NCBI GenBank assembly: GCA_947460065.1
Contig: CANHGF010000043.1
Coordinates: 1-11,507 of the forward strand
Origin: Comamonadaceae bacterium
GTDB taxonomy: Bacteria > Pseudomonadota > Gammaproteobacteria > Burkholderiales > Burkholderiaceae_C
Direction: 5' to 3'
Length of the DNA: 11,507 bases
In this document: piece after piece, positions 5,199-11,507 of the stretch
Position numbering within the stretch: position 1 is the stretch's first letter
How the letters are laid out: every line of letters starts with the position of its first letter
Translations under genes and position numbers: made by a program
The notes under the pieces: model-generated
Told to the model about the DNA's origin: nothing
The model's input: only the letters and a program-made list of their open reading frames with translations
Databases searched by the model: none

Positions 5199-6844
5199 GC
5201 GCTCTGCATCCCTCGGGCCATGCCGACGATTTCAGCCGCCGGCATTTGCCGCCGGTGGAGCAATGGCCCGAGTTGCTGGCGCCACCGCGCGGCCTGAGCT
5301 ACCCGGCACGGCTCAACGCCGCCGATGCGCTGCTCGACGCGCAGGTGCGCGCAGGGCTAGGCCAGCGGGTGGCGCTGCGCGGTGCCGGCCTGGTGTGGAC
5401 CTATGCGCAGTTGCAGGAACAGGTCGACCGCATCGTGCAGGTGATCCGCAGTGACTGGGGCCTGCCCACCGGCGCTCGAATTTTGCTGCGCGGAGCCAAC
5501 CACCCCATGCTGGCCGCCTGCTGGCTGGCAGTGATCAAAGCCGGCTGCGTGGCGGTAACCACCATGCCGCTGCTGCGCGCGCGCGAGCTCGCCGTCATCG
5601 CAAGCAAGGCCGAAGTGGGCGGCGCCTTCTGCCAGGCCGATCTGATGGACGAATGGCAGGGCGCAGCCGACAGCCTGGGCCGCCCCTGCCCCAGCTTGGG
5701 CTATGCCATTGGCCCGGGCATGGACGACGCCCTACAGCAGGCCATGGCCCACCACAGCGGCGGCTGCGCGGCGGCCGATACCGCGCAGGACGACGTGGCC
5801 CTGATCGCCTTTACCTCAGGCACCACCGGCGTGCCCAAGGGCACCATGCACTTTCAGCGCGACCTGCTGCTGATTGCCGATGTGCTGTCGCACCATCTGC
5901 TCGAGCCCAGCGCCGACGATGTGTTCATCGGTACGCCGCCGCTGGCCTTCACCTTTGGCCTGGGCGGGCTGCTGGTTTTCCCGCTGCGGGTCGGTGCTTG
6001 CGCGGTGCTGCAACCGTCCTGGACGCCCGAATCGCTATTGCAAGGCCTGCGCGAACACAAAGCCAGCATTTGCTTTACCGCCCCCACCTTCTACCGCAAG
6101 ATGGCGCCGCTGGCCCAGAGCCTGCCGGCGCTGCGGCGCTGCGTCTCCTCGGGCGAAATGCTGCCGGCCGATACCCGGGCCCAGTGGCTGGCGGCCACCG
6201 GCATCGAGATGACCGAATGCCTGGGCTCGACCGAATTGCTGCATGCCTTCATTGGCTGCAAACCTGGCGCGGTGCGGCCTGGCGCCACCGGCCAGGTGGT
6301 GCCAGGCTATGAAGCCTGCATCGTTGACGATCAGGGCCAGCAACTGCCGCCGGGGCAAGTTGGCCGGCTGGCGGTGCGTGGGCCGACCGGCTGCCGCTAC
6401 CTGGACGATGCACGACAGCTCGACTATGCGCAGCGCGGCTGGAACCTGACCGGTGATGCTTATCTGATGGATGAGGACGGCTTCTTCTGGTACCAATCGC
6501 GCACCGACGACATGATCGTCAGCGCCGGCTACAACATCGCCGGCCCCGAGGTGGAAGACGTGCTGCTGACCCACCCGCAGGTGGCCGAATGCGGCGTGGT
6601 CGGCGCGCCCGATGTGGAGCGCGGCCAAGTGGTGATGGCCTTTGTGGTGCTGCGCCAGCAACAGGGCCAGGCAGAGGCCTTGGTGCGCGAGTTGCAGGAC
6701 TGGGTCAAGCAGCAGCTGGCGCCCTACAAATACCCGCGCCGCATCCGCTTTGTCGATGCCCTGCCCCGCACCGAAAACGCCAAGCTCCAGCGCTTTGTGC
6801 TGCGCCGCTGGGCGCAGGAGCCAGGTGCACAGGGCAGCACTTGA
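5195..6844 (+). CDS. AMP-forming aryl-CoA ligase, 2-aminobenzoate-CoA ligase-like
   Basis: This 549-residue enzyme of the ANL superfamily would form an acyl-adenylate and then a CoA thioester of an aromatic acid. The P-loop motif is FTSGTTGVPKGTMH (206-219). GSTE is at 344-347, the ATP-ribose GD at 420-421, the hinge RTDDMIVSAGYNI at 436-448, and the adenylation lysine Lys530 lies in PRTENAKLQR. The N-terminus (DDFSRRHLPPVEQWPE) and stretches such as MPLLRARELA, PPLAFTFGLGGLL, and YLMDEDGFFWYQSR match, from memory, the 2-aminobenzoate/benzoate-CoA ligase subgroup rather than fatty acyl ligases. The residue before the catalytic lysine is Ala where Gly is usual. The start ATG overlaps the upstream stop as ATGA, implying translational coupling. 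It is the last gene of the operon. Substrate specificity remains an inference. Confidence 0.93.
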   Translation: MSALHPSGHADDFSRRHLPPVEQWPELLAPPRGLSYPARLNAADALLDAQVRAGLGQRVALRGAGLVWTYAQLQEQVDRIVQVIRSDWGLPTGARILLRGANHPMLAACWLAVIKAGCVAVTTMPLLRARELAVIASKAEVGGAFCQADLMDEWQGAADSLGRPCPSLGYAIGPGMDDALQQAMAHHSGGCAAADTAQDDVALIAFTSGTTGVPKGTMHFQRDLLLIADVLSHHLLEPSADDVFIGTPPLAFTFGLGGLLVFPLRVGACAVLQPSWTPESLLQGLREHKASICFTAPTFYRKMAPLAQSLPALRRCVSSGEMLPADTRAQWLAATGIEMTECLGSTELLHAFIGCKPGAVRPGATGQVVPGYEACIVDDQGQQLPPGQVGRLAVRGPTGCRYLDDARQLDYAQRGWNLTGDAYLMDEDGFFWYQSRTDDMIVSAGYNIAGPEVEDVLLTHPQVAECGVVGAPDVERGQVVMAFVVLRQQQGQAEALVRELQDWVKQQLAPYKYPRRIRFVDALPRTENAKLQRFVLRRWAQEPGAQGST

Positions 6845-6850
6845 GCAGAT

Positions 6851-6866
6851 GGGCGCTGTAGCGCCC
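6851..6866. terminator. Hairpin between converging ligase and methyltransferase genes
   Basis: This is a perfect 6-bp stem, GGGCGC/GCGCCC, with a TGTA loop, starting 6 bp after the ligase stop codon. Neither strand carries a following T-tract, so it is a weak or factor-assisted terminator candidate. The position between convergent genes supports a 3'-end role for one or both transcripts. Confidence 0.4.
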
Positions 6867-6941
6867 GACCGTCAGCACCGAATCCATAGGCTCGGCGTCC
6901 TTGAGAAGGCGCGAGCGGCGCTGCCAAGGCCCAACTCTTAC

Positions 6942-7859
6942 TCAGGCCGGCACTGCAAAGCGTCCATCCAGGTTCGACAGGCCGAACTCTGACAGCAACA
7001 CTTGCAGCCGCTCAGCCGCCATCCGTGCCTGCGCCGGCTGGGGCTGTGCGCTGCGGCTGGCCAGAATCAGCTCGTTTTTCATCGAGTGCTCCCAGCCCAC
7101 CAATTCAGTGACCGTCACTGCATAGCCATGAGCCTGCAACTGCAGGCAGCGCAGCACATTGGTGATCTGACTGCCAAATTCGCGGGTGTGCAGGGGATGG
7201 CGCCAGAGCTCGGCCAAGGGGCTGCGCTTGATCGACAGGGCCTTGGACTGCCGCAGCACCCCGGCCACCTCGGCCTGGCAGCAGGGCACCAGCACCATGT
7301 GCCGGGCCTGGTGCGCAAGGCCGAAAGCGATGGCGTCGTCGGTGGCGGTATCGCAAGCATGCAAGGCGGTGACGATGTCCACCTGCGCCGGCATCTGCTC
7401 AGCGCTTTGGGCCTGCTGCACCGACACATTGAGAAACTCCATGCGCTCAAAACCCAGGCGCTGCGCAAGCTCGCGCGACTTGTGCACCAGCTCGCTGCGC
7501 GTCTCCACACCGATGATGCGACCCAGAGCGCCGGGCTCAGAGCGGGCGGCGCGCGCGACGTTGTAGTACAGGTCGTAGAGGATGAAGCCCAGGTAGGACT
7601 TGCCGGCCCCATGGTCGACCAGCACTGGACCCGCCTGGCGGCCGTGCACCTCATCGAGCAAAGGCTCAATGAACTGGTAGAGGTGGTACACCTGCTTGAG
7701 CTTGCGCCGCGTGTCCTGATTGAGCTTGCCCTCGCGGGTGAGGATGTGCAGCTCTTTGAGCAGCTCGACGGACTGGCCTGGCCGCAACTCGGCAAGCTGC
7801 GGCTGCAAGGCAGACCGCGGGGCAGAGCGTGCTGCAGAAGACGAGGAAGGCTTGGACAT
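6942..7859 (-). CDS. Class I SAM-dependent methyltransferase (Methyltransf_32-like)
   Basis: This 305-residue protein has a Rossmann-type methyltransferase domain. The SAM-binding motif I is VLVDHGAGKSYLGF (79-92), followed by an acidic strand end GVETR (117-121). It also has LHACDTATDDAI (166-177) and VPCCQAE (191-197), which are characteristic of the family related to eukaryotic METTL25/RRNAD1-type proteins (recalled, not searched). The N-terminal 20 residues are Ser/Ala/Pro-rich and probably disordered. Its methyl acceptor is unknown; RNA or a small molecule are both possible. It is the last gene of a minus-strand run, 96 bp after cutA. A weak hairpin (7878-7902, CTGGGC/GCCCAG) lies just upstream of its start. 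Confidence 0.82.
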   Translation of the reverse strand: MSKPSSSSAARSAPRSALQPQLAELRPGQSVELLKELHILTREGKLNQDTRRKLKQVYHLYQFIEPLLDEVHGRQAGPVLVDHGAGKSYLGFILYDLYYNVARAARSEPGALGRIIGVETRSELVHKSRELAQRLGFERMEFLNVSVQQAQSAEQMPAQVDIVTALHACDTATDDAIAFGLAHQARHMVLVPCCQAEVAGVLRQSKALSIKRSPLAELWRHPLHTREFGSQITNVLRCLQLQAHGYAVTVTELVGWEHSMKNELILASRSAQPQPAQARMAAERLQVLLSEFGLSNLDGRFAVPA

Positions 7860-7955
7860 GGATCCGACAGTGTAGGCCTGGGCTGAGCAGGGCCTCGCCC
7901 AGCCAGCGGAGGTTCTCGCTGAAGCCGCACCCGCAGCGCAGCTCAGCAGCGGGCC

Positions 7956-8288
7956 TCAAGCCTGCTGGCCCGGCCCCTGGGTTTCCTGCCTGATCCAGGC
8001 CAGGTAGTCGGCCTGCCCGGCCAGCACCGGGGTACACAGCAGCTGCGGGGTCTCGTAATGATGGCGGGCACGGATGAAGCGCTCAAGCTCGTCATACAGC
8101 GCGCTGCGGGTCTTGATGCTCAGCTGCCATTCGCTGGCCTGTTCCTGTCGCCCTTGCCAGGCATAGTGGCTCTCTATGGGCTGGATCTGCACACAAGCGC
8201 CCAGGCGGTGTTCGACGATCTGCCCAGCCAGGGCGCGGGCATGGTCCGGGTTGTCGGTGGTAGTGGTGACCACGCAAAACTCGCTCAT
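7956..8288 (-). CDS. cutA: Divalent-cation tolerance protein CutA1
   Basis: This 110-residue protein is the normal size for CutA1, a small cytoplasmic trimer with a PII-like ferredoxin fold that has been linked to copper and other divalent-metal tolerance. Visible family features are VVTTTTDNPDHARALAGQIV (6-25), RLGACVQIQPIESHYAW (28-44) with the conserved Cys32, SIKTR (57-61), HHYETP (76-81, normally HPYExP) and ADYLAWI (93-99). A strong ribosome-binding site, AGGAG at 8300-8296 on the minus strand, precedes the ATG. The creatininase-like gene ends only 14 bp upstream, so the two are probably co-transcribed. Its exact physiological role is uncertain in most bacteria. Confidence 0.95.
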   Translation of the reverse strand: MSEFCVVTTTTDNPDHARALAGQIVEHRLGACVQIQPIESHYAWQGRQEQASEWQLSIKTRSALYDELERFIRARHHYETPQLLCTPVLAGQADYLAWIRQETQGPGQQA

Positions 8289-8302
8289 CGCCCAGCTCCT
8301 GC

Positions 8303-9100
8303 TTACAGGGGCGCCAGTTCGCAGGCTTCGGTCAGCAAGCGGGCCAGCACCTGAGCGCTGGCCTGCAGCACAGCGCGGCCTTTGTCGGCGGTGGCCGCTG
8401 CGGCGTTGCCGGCCGCGCCCAGGGGGTTGAGGTCTTGCACCGCCCAGGCCAGCTTGGCGCTCTGGCCATCGCCGAGCACCGGGTAGCGCTGGGCGCGCTG
8501 CTGGCTGCTGGAGGCAAACTTCTGGGCCAGCGCCATGTCCACCCGTTCAGGGTGCAGGGCCAGCATCATGGAGGTTTCGATGTCGCCGCCGTGTGCGCCG
8601 AAACGGTGTTCCTCGGGCGGGAACAGGGCCTGTACCTCGGCCGGCAGCTTCAGGGCAAAGGTATGGACCATCCAAACCGTCAGGCCATGGCGGGCTCGCA
8701 GTTCCCGGCCGACGATGTCCAGGGTGGACACATTACCGCCGTGCGCATTGAGCAGCACCAGCTTTTTAATACCTGCCCGCGCCACGCTGCGCCCCAGGTC
8801 CAGCCAGTGGCCGATCAAGGCGGCGCTGTCCACGCCCAGCGTGCCGGCAAACGACTCGTGCTCAATGCTGCGGCCCACGCTCTGGGTGGGCAGGATCAGC
8901 ACCGGCGCATCGGCGGGCAGATGCGGCAGGCTGTGGGCGAGTACGCCTTCGAGCAGATCGATATCCACGCTCAGTGGCAGGTGGGGGCCATGCTGCTCGC
9001 AGGCGGCCACGGGCAGGACCGCAACAGTGCGGGCCGCATCGAGCCGGTCGAAATCTGGACTTTTCAGGTGGGCCCAGTAGCGGGGCAATTTAGCGCTCAT
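8303..9100 (-). CDS. Creatininase-family metal-dependent amidohydrolase
   Basis: This 265-residue protein is the usual length for the creatinine amidohydrolase family, which cleaves amide or cyclic amide bonds with a binuclear metal centre. Likely ligands in order are Glu35 and His37 in CEQHGPHLP, Asp46 in SVDIDLL, His120 in LLNAHGGN, and Glu175 in GGDIETSMML. The family includes creatininase, enzymes of pterin/flavin precursor hydrolysis, and the mycofactocin peptidase MftE. The sequence alone does not say which reaction applies; the lack of creatine-degradation genes nearby argues against simple creatinine use. It lies between the radical SAM gene (50 bp upstream) and cutA (14 bp downstream) on the same strand. 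Confidence 0.9.
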   Translation of the reverse strand: MSAKLPRYWAHLKSPDFDRLDAARTVAVLPVAACEQHGPHLPLSVDIDLLEGVLAHSLPHLPADAPVLILPTQSVGRSIEHESFAGTLGVDSAALIGHWLDLGRSVARAGIKKLVLLNAHGGNVSTLDIVGRELRARHGLTVWMVHTFALKLPAEVQALFPPEEHRFGAHGGDIETSMMLALHPERVDMALAQKFASSSQQRAQRYPVLGDGQSAKLAWAVQDLNPLGAAGNAAAATADKGRAVLQASAQVLARLLTEACELAPL

Positions 9101-9150
9101 GGGGCGTAGGTTAACGCACTGAAGACGGTCGGGCCGGCTCAGGCCTGGGA

Positions 9151-10809
9151 CTAAGCCTGGCGCGCCTGAAGGTCGGTGTCCTGCTGGGCCTGGCTCACAT
9201 GGCGGGCCTGACGGGCTGCGCGACTGGCCTGAACGGCGCCGGCATTGAGGCTGCGGCCCCGCCCCGCTTCGCGGGCCGCCAGTGGCTCGGCCAGACAGCG
9301 CGGCTTGCCGCGCGCGCCGCTGGCCAGGTAGTCGGCAAGCAGCGCCTGCATCACCGGCTCGGCCGCCAGCGCGCGCACTTGCACCAAATGTTCATAGAGC
9401 AGATCGACCAGGGCCTCATGCGCAAACTCATGCGTCTTGCCACTGCGCTGCCAGAGCCAGTCGCTCCACTGCAAAAAGGCGGCAAAGGCCGAGGGCCCGG
9501 CCAGCAGCAGCCGCAAGCTTTGCGAAAAACGGCCGCTGTTGGCCAGCAAGTCCCAGTAGCGCGCCAGCCGAACCACCCGCTGCACCGTGGCGAAGTCCAG
9601 GCAGTCATTGCGCAAGATGGCGTACGGCGGCTCGCTGTCGTAGACCATGCCGGCCGCCTCGGTATGGCGGGCAATCGGCGCGCCGCGCAAGCGCTTCAAG
9701 ATGCCCAGCTGAATTTCATGCGGGCCGATGGCATAGAGCCGGTCAAAACCATCGGCAAAGCTCTCCAGCGTCTCGCCGGGCAGGCCGAAAATCAGATCGG
9801 CATGCACATGGGCGCGGCTGTGGGCGAGCAGCCAGCGCAGGTTGTCTTCAGTCAGCCGGTTGTCCTGCTTGCGCGAAATGCGCTGCTGCACCTGCGGGTT
9901 AAAACTCTGTATACCCACCTCGAACTGCAGCGAGCCCTCGGGGAACTGCGCAATCAGGGCCTTGAGCGCATCGGGCAGCTTGTCGGGCACCAATTCAAAA
10001 TGCACGAACACATCGCTGCGCTCGGGCATGCTGCCGCCGGGCCCGCCCATGCGGTCGAGGAAAAACCGCAAGATGGCGCTCGCCTGCTCGATGCGCAAAT
10101 TAAAGGTGCGGTCGACAAACTTGAACTGTCGGGCGCCACGCTCGTACAAAGACTTCAGCTGCGCCAGCATGGCATCGAGTTCAAAAGGCCAGGCGGTCTT
10201 GTCCAGGGCGCTCAGGCAAAACTCGCAGCGATAAGGGCAACCCCGCGAGGCCTCCACATACAACAAGCGCTCGCTCAGGTCGCTCGCGCTGTACTCGGCA
10301 TAAGGCAGGTTGAGCTCGGCCAAGGGGGGCTGCTCGCCGGCGATGACCTTCATCAAGGGCTGCGGCCCGTCCAATAGATCGCGGCACAGGCGGGGAAAGC
10401 TGACATCGCCCCAACCGGTCACCACATGGTCAGCCAGGCGGCAGATCTCCTGCTGATCGACCTCGTGGCTTACCTCAGGCCCGCCCAAGACAATCTTGAT
10501 GCTGGGTGCCAAAGCCTTGAGCAAGCGCACCAACTGCAAGGTGGGCACCGCGTTCCAGATATAGACCCCCAGCCCGATCACCTGCGGCCGCAAGGCCAGC
10601 AATTGCTCGGCAATATGGACCGGCTTTTGCGCCAGGGTGAATTCGCACAGCAGGGTTTGCTCGCGCAGACCGGGCCGGCCATGCCTGTCCATATTGGCCA
10701 GCAGGCAACGCAGCCCCAGACTGGCATGGATGAAGCGGGCGTTGAGGGTGGCCAGCACAATGCGCGGCGCCGGCATCGCTGGAGTAGAAGGCGCGCTGGC
10801 AAAAGGCAT
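9151..10809 (-). CDS. B12-binding-domain radical SAM protein (DUF4080-like)
   Basis: This 552-residue protein has an N-terminal cobalamin-binding-type Rossmann domain (about residues 16-140, with LGLGVYIWNA-like and LGGPEVSHE segments). A radical SAM domain follows with the [4Fe-4S] ligands Cys191, Cys195 and Cys198 in ASRGCPYRCEFCLS. Downstream barrel features are FKFVDRTFNL, LQFEVGIQSFN and HADLIFGLPGET. The C-terminal region (about 370-500) is helical and matches, from memory, the DUF4080 tail of this family. The last 40 residues are Ala/Arg/Gln-rich and probably disordered. I see no DxHxxG base-off cobalamin motif, so actual B12 binding is uncertain. The reaction is unknown. It is the first gene of the minus-strand run. 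Met1 (10809) and Met12 (10776) are both possible starts; neither has a clear ribosome-binding site. Confidence 0.9.
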   Translation of the reverse strand: MPFASAPSTPAMPAPRIVLATLNARFIHASLGLRCLLANMDRHGRPGLREQTLLCEFTLAQKPVHIAEQLLALRPQVIGLGVYIWNAVPTLQLVRLLKALAPSIKIVLGGPEVSHEVDQQEICRLADHVVTGWGDVSFPRLCRDLLDGPQPLMKVIAGEQPPLAELNLPYAEYSASDLSERLLYVEASRGCPYRCEFCLSALDKTAWPFELDAMLAQLKSLYERGARQFKFVDRTFNLRIEQASAILRFFLDRMGGPGGSMPERSDVFVHFELVPDKLPDALKALIAQFPEGSLQFEVGIQSFNPQVQQRISRKQDNRLTEDNLRWLLAHSRAHVHADLIFGLPGETLESFADGFDRLYAIGPHEIQLGILKRLRGAPIARHTEAAGMVYDSEPPYAILRNDCLDFATVQRVVRLARYWDLLANSGRFSQSLRLLLAGPSAFAAFLQWSDWLWQRSGKTHEFAHEALVDLLYEHLVQVRALAAEPVMQALLADYLASGARGKPRCLAEPLAAREAGRGRSLNAGAVQASRAARQARHVSQAQQDTDLQARQA

Positions 10810-10926
10810 GGCCGGATTATCTGGCGGCTGGCCTCACCGCAAGGCCAAGCTGGCGCAAAGGCCCCGGACCGTCTTCCCCTGTCTTGCGCCAAGGCCCCTG
10901 TCCCCAAGGGCTGCTACAGCCAAGGC

Positions 10927-10955
10927 CAGACAGCTGCGCTCAGACCGGTTAGTAT
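10927..10955 (+). promoter_or_regulatory. Candidate promoter for the exported-protein gene
   Basis: CAGACA (10927-10932, four of six matches to TTGACA) and TAGTAT (10950-10955, four of six to TATAAT) are separated by 17 bp. Transcription would begin within a base or two of the ATG at 10963, and no Shine-Dalgarno is visible before that ATG. This fits a leaderless message, but the match quality is only moderate. Confidence 0.3.
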
Positions 10956-10962
10956 TTACCCC

Positions 10963-11507
10963 ATGCGCGCCCTCCTCCTTCCCCTCACCGCCGCCCTCAG
11001 CTTTCTGTCGGCATCGGCGCAAGCCCAGACCCCAACAACAGACGCCCCCTGGGCCCGGCTGCAATGGTCCAGCAGCGCCGCCGCCAGCCGCTACAGCGAA
11101 CCCAGCATAGGCATGAAGATCGCCGGCCCTGAGTTGGGCTTGCACCTGCGCGTGAGCGATCTGCAGGGCCTGCCCCGGGTACAACTGGAGGCCGACGGTC
11201 TGATCGGCGCGCAGGACTACAGCAGCCGCCAAGGCGGGCTGAGCGATCGCAGAACCTTCGACTTTCGGGGGCGGGCGCTCTACCAACTGATGCCCACCAA
11301 CGGCGACCGCGGCCTGTATGCGGGACTGGCCTATCAAACAAGCTACAGCGACCTCCAAGGCGACCTGCAGGCTGGAAAATTCAGAGGCTATGAGCGCTTG
11401 AACCAGTCAGCCTGGCTAGCGCTGCAATGGCGCAATAACCTGAAGTGGGACGCTCTGCCCAAGGTACAGGGCTACCAGCTCGATCTGGGCGTTCTGCTTG
11501 ATGGGCG
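10963..11507 (+). CDS. Exported, probable outer-membrane beta-barrel protein, 3'-truncated by the window edge
   Basis: The frame is open from the ATG at 10963 to the right edge (181 complete codons). The N-terminus is a clear Sec signal peptide: MRALLLPLTAALSFLSASAQ, with likely cleavage after Ala-Gln-Ala at about residue 21. The mature part alternates polar and hydrophobic residues with many aromatic and Gly/Asn/Asp turns (for example RALYQLMPTNGDRGLYAGLA and SAWLALQWRNNLKWD), as in transmembrane beta-strands of an outer-membrane protein. I do not recognise a specific family. No cysteine follows the signal in lipoprotein fashion. It is divergent from the radical SAM gene across 153 bp. Its function is unknown. 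Confidence 0.78.
   Translation, partial: MRALLLPLTAALSFLSASAQAQTPTTDAPWARLQWSSSAAASRYSEPSIGMKIAGPELGLHLRVSDLQGLPRVQLEADGLIGAQDYSSRQGGLSDRRTFDFRGRALYQLMPTNGDRGLYAGLAYQTSYSDLQGDLQAGKFRGYERLNQSAWLALQWRNNLKWDALPKVQGYQLDLGVLLDG

Noticed and set aside
7878..7902. Hairpin CTGGGC/GCCCAG upstream of the methyltransferase start as a riboswitch or attenuator
   Set aside because: It has a single short stem with a 13-nt loop, no T-tract, and no alternative structure or known riboswitch core.
9199..10377. Long plus-strand open frame (392 codons) opposite the radical SAM gene
   Set aside because: It is antisense to a gene with clear catalytic motifs, and its product looks like low-complexity shadow translation.
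8303..10809. A mycofactocin-like or other RiPP cluster
   Set aside because: There is no precursor peptide frame in the 50-bp or flanking spacers, no RRE/MftB-like gene, and the radical SAM protein lacks a SPASM-type cysteine-rich tail.
10840..10927. Three CAAGGCC repeats in the spacer before the exported-protein gene
   Set aside because: The units are only 7 bp, irregularly spaced and embedded in GC-rich sequence; chance is a sufficient explanation.
1..11507. tRNA, rRNA, CRISPR arrays, insertion sequences or prophage genes
   Set aside because: I saw no cloverleaf-like stretch, no regularly spaced direct repeats, and no transposase or integrase motifs in any frame.

Overview
The window is GC-rich chromosomal DNA. 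The gene families, codon usage and gene style suggest a betaproteobacterium, most likely Burkholderiales. This taxonomic call is an inference from family resemblance; there is no marker gene such as rRNA.

Left part (1-1743): the 3' end of a LivF-type ATPase of a branched-chain amino-acid/aromatic-acid ABC importer enters from the left edge. It converges on a LysR-type regulator on the minus strand. The short gap between them holds three REP-like hairpin elements in alternating orientation. The LysR gene is divergent from a catabolic operon, with about 100 bp of shared control region containing short inverted repeats.

Catabolic operon (1744-6844, plus strand): four tightly packed genes encode a Rieske non-heme-iron oxygenase alpha subunit, its beta subunit, an Old Yellow Enzyme (OYE)-family flavin reductase of unusual build, and an AMP-forming aryl-CoA ligase close to 2-aminobenzoate-CoA ligases. 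The intergenic spaces are 11 bp, 6 bp and a 4-bp ATGA overlap. With the Liv-type importer and LysR regulator beside it, this looks like an uptake-activation-oxygenation-reduction module for an aromatic or heteroaromatic carboxylic acid. The substrate and the order of steps cannot be read from the sequence. No ferredoxin or ferredoxin reductase for the Rieske enzyme and no ring-cleavage enzyme lie in the window. This operon is the most interesting part.

Right part (6942-10809, minus strand): four genes run in one direction, in the order B12-binding-type radical SAM protein, creatininase-family metal amidohydrolase, CutA1, and class I SAM methyltransferase. The ligase and methyltransferase genes converge on a short hairpin. 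These look like ordinary accessory housekeeping genes, although the radical SAM/creatininase pairing deserves a look.

Right edge (10963-11507): the start of a plus-strand gene for an exported protein, probably an outer-membrane beta-barrel, runs off the window.
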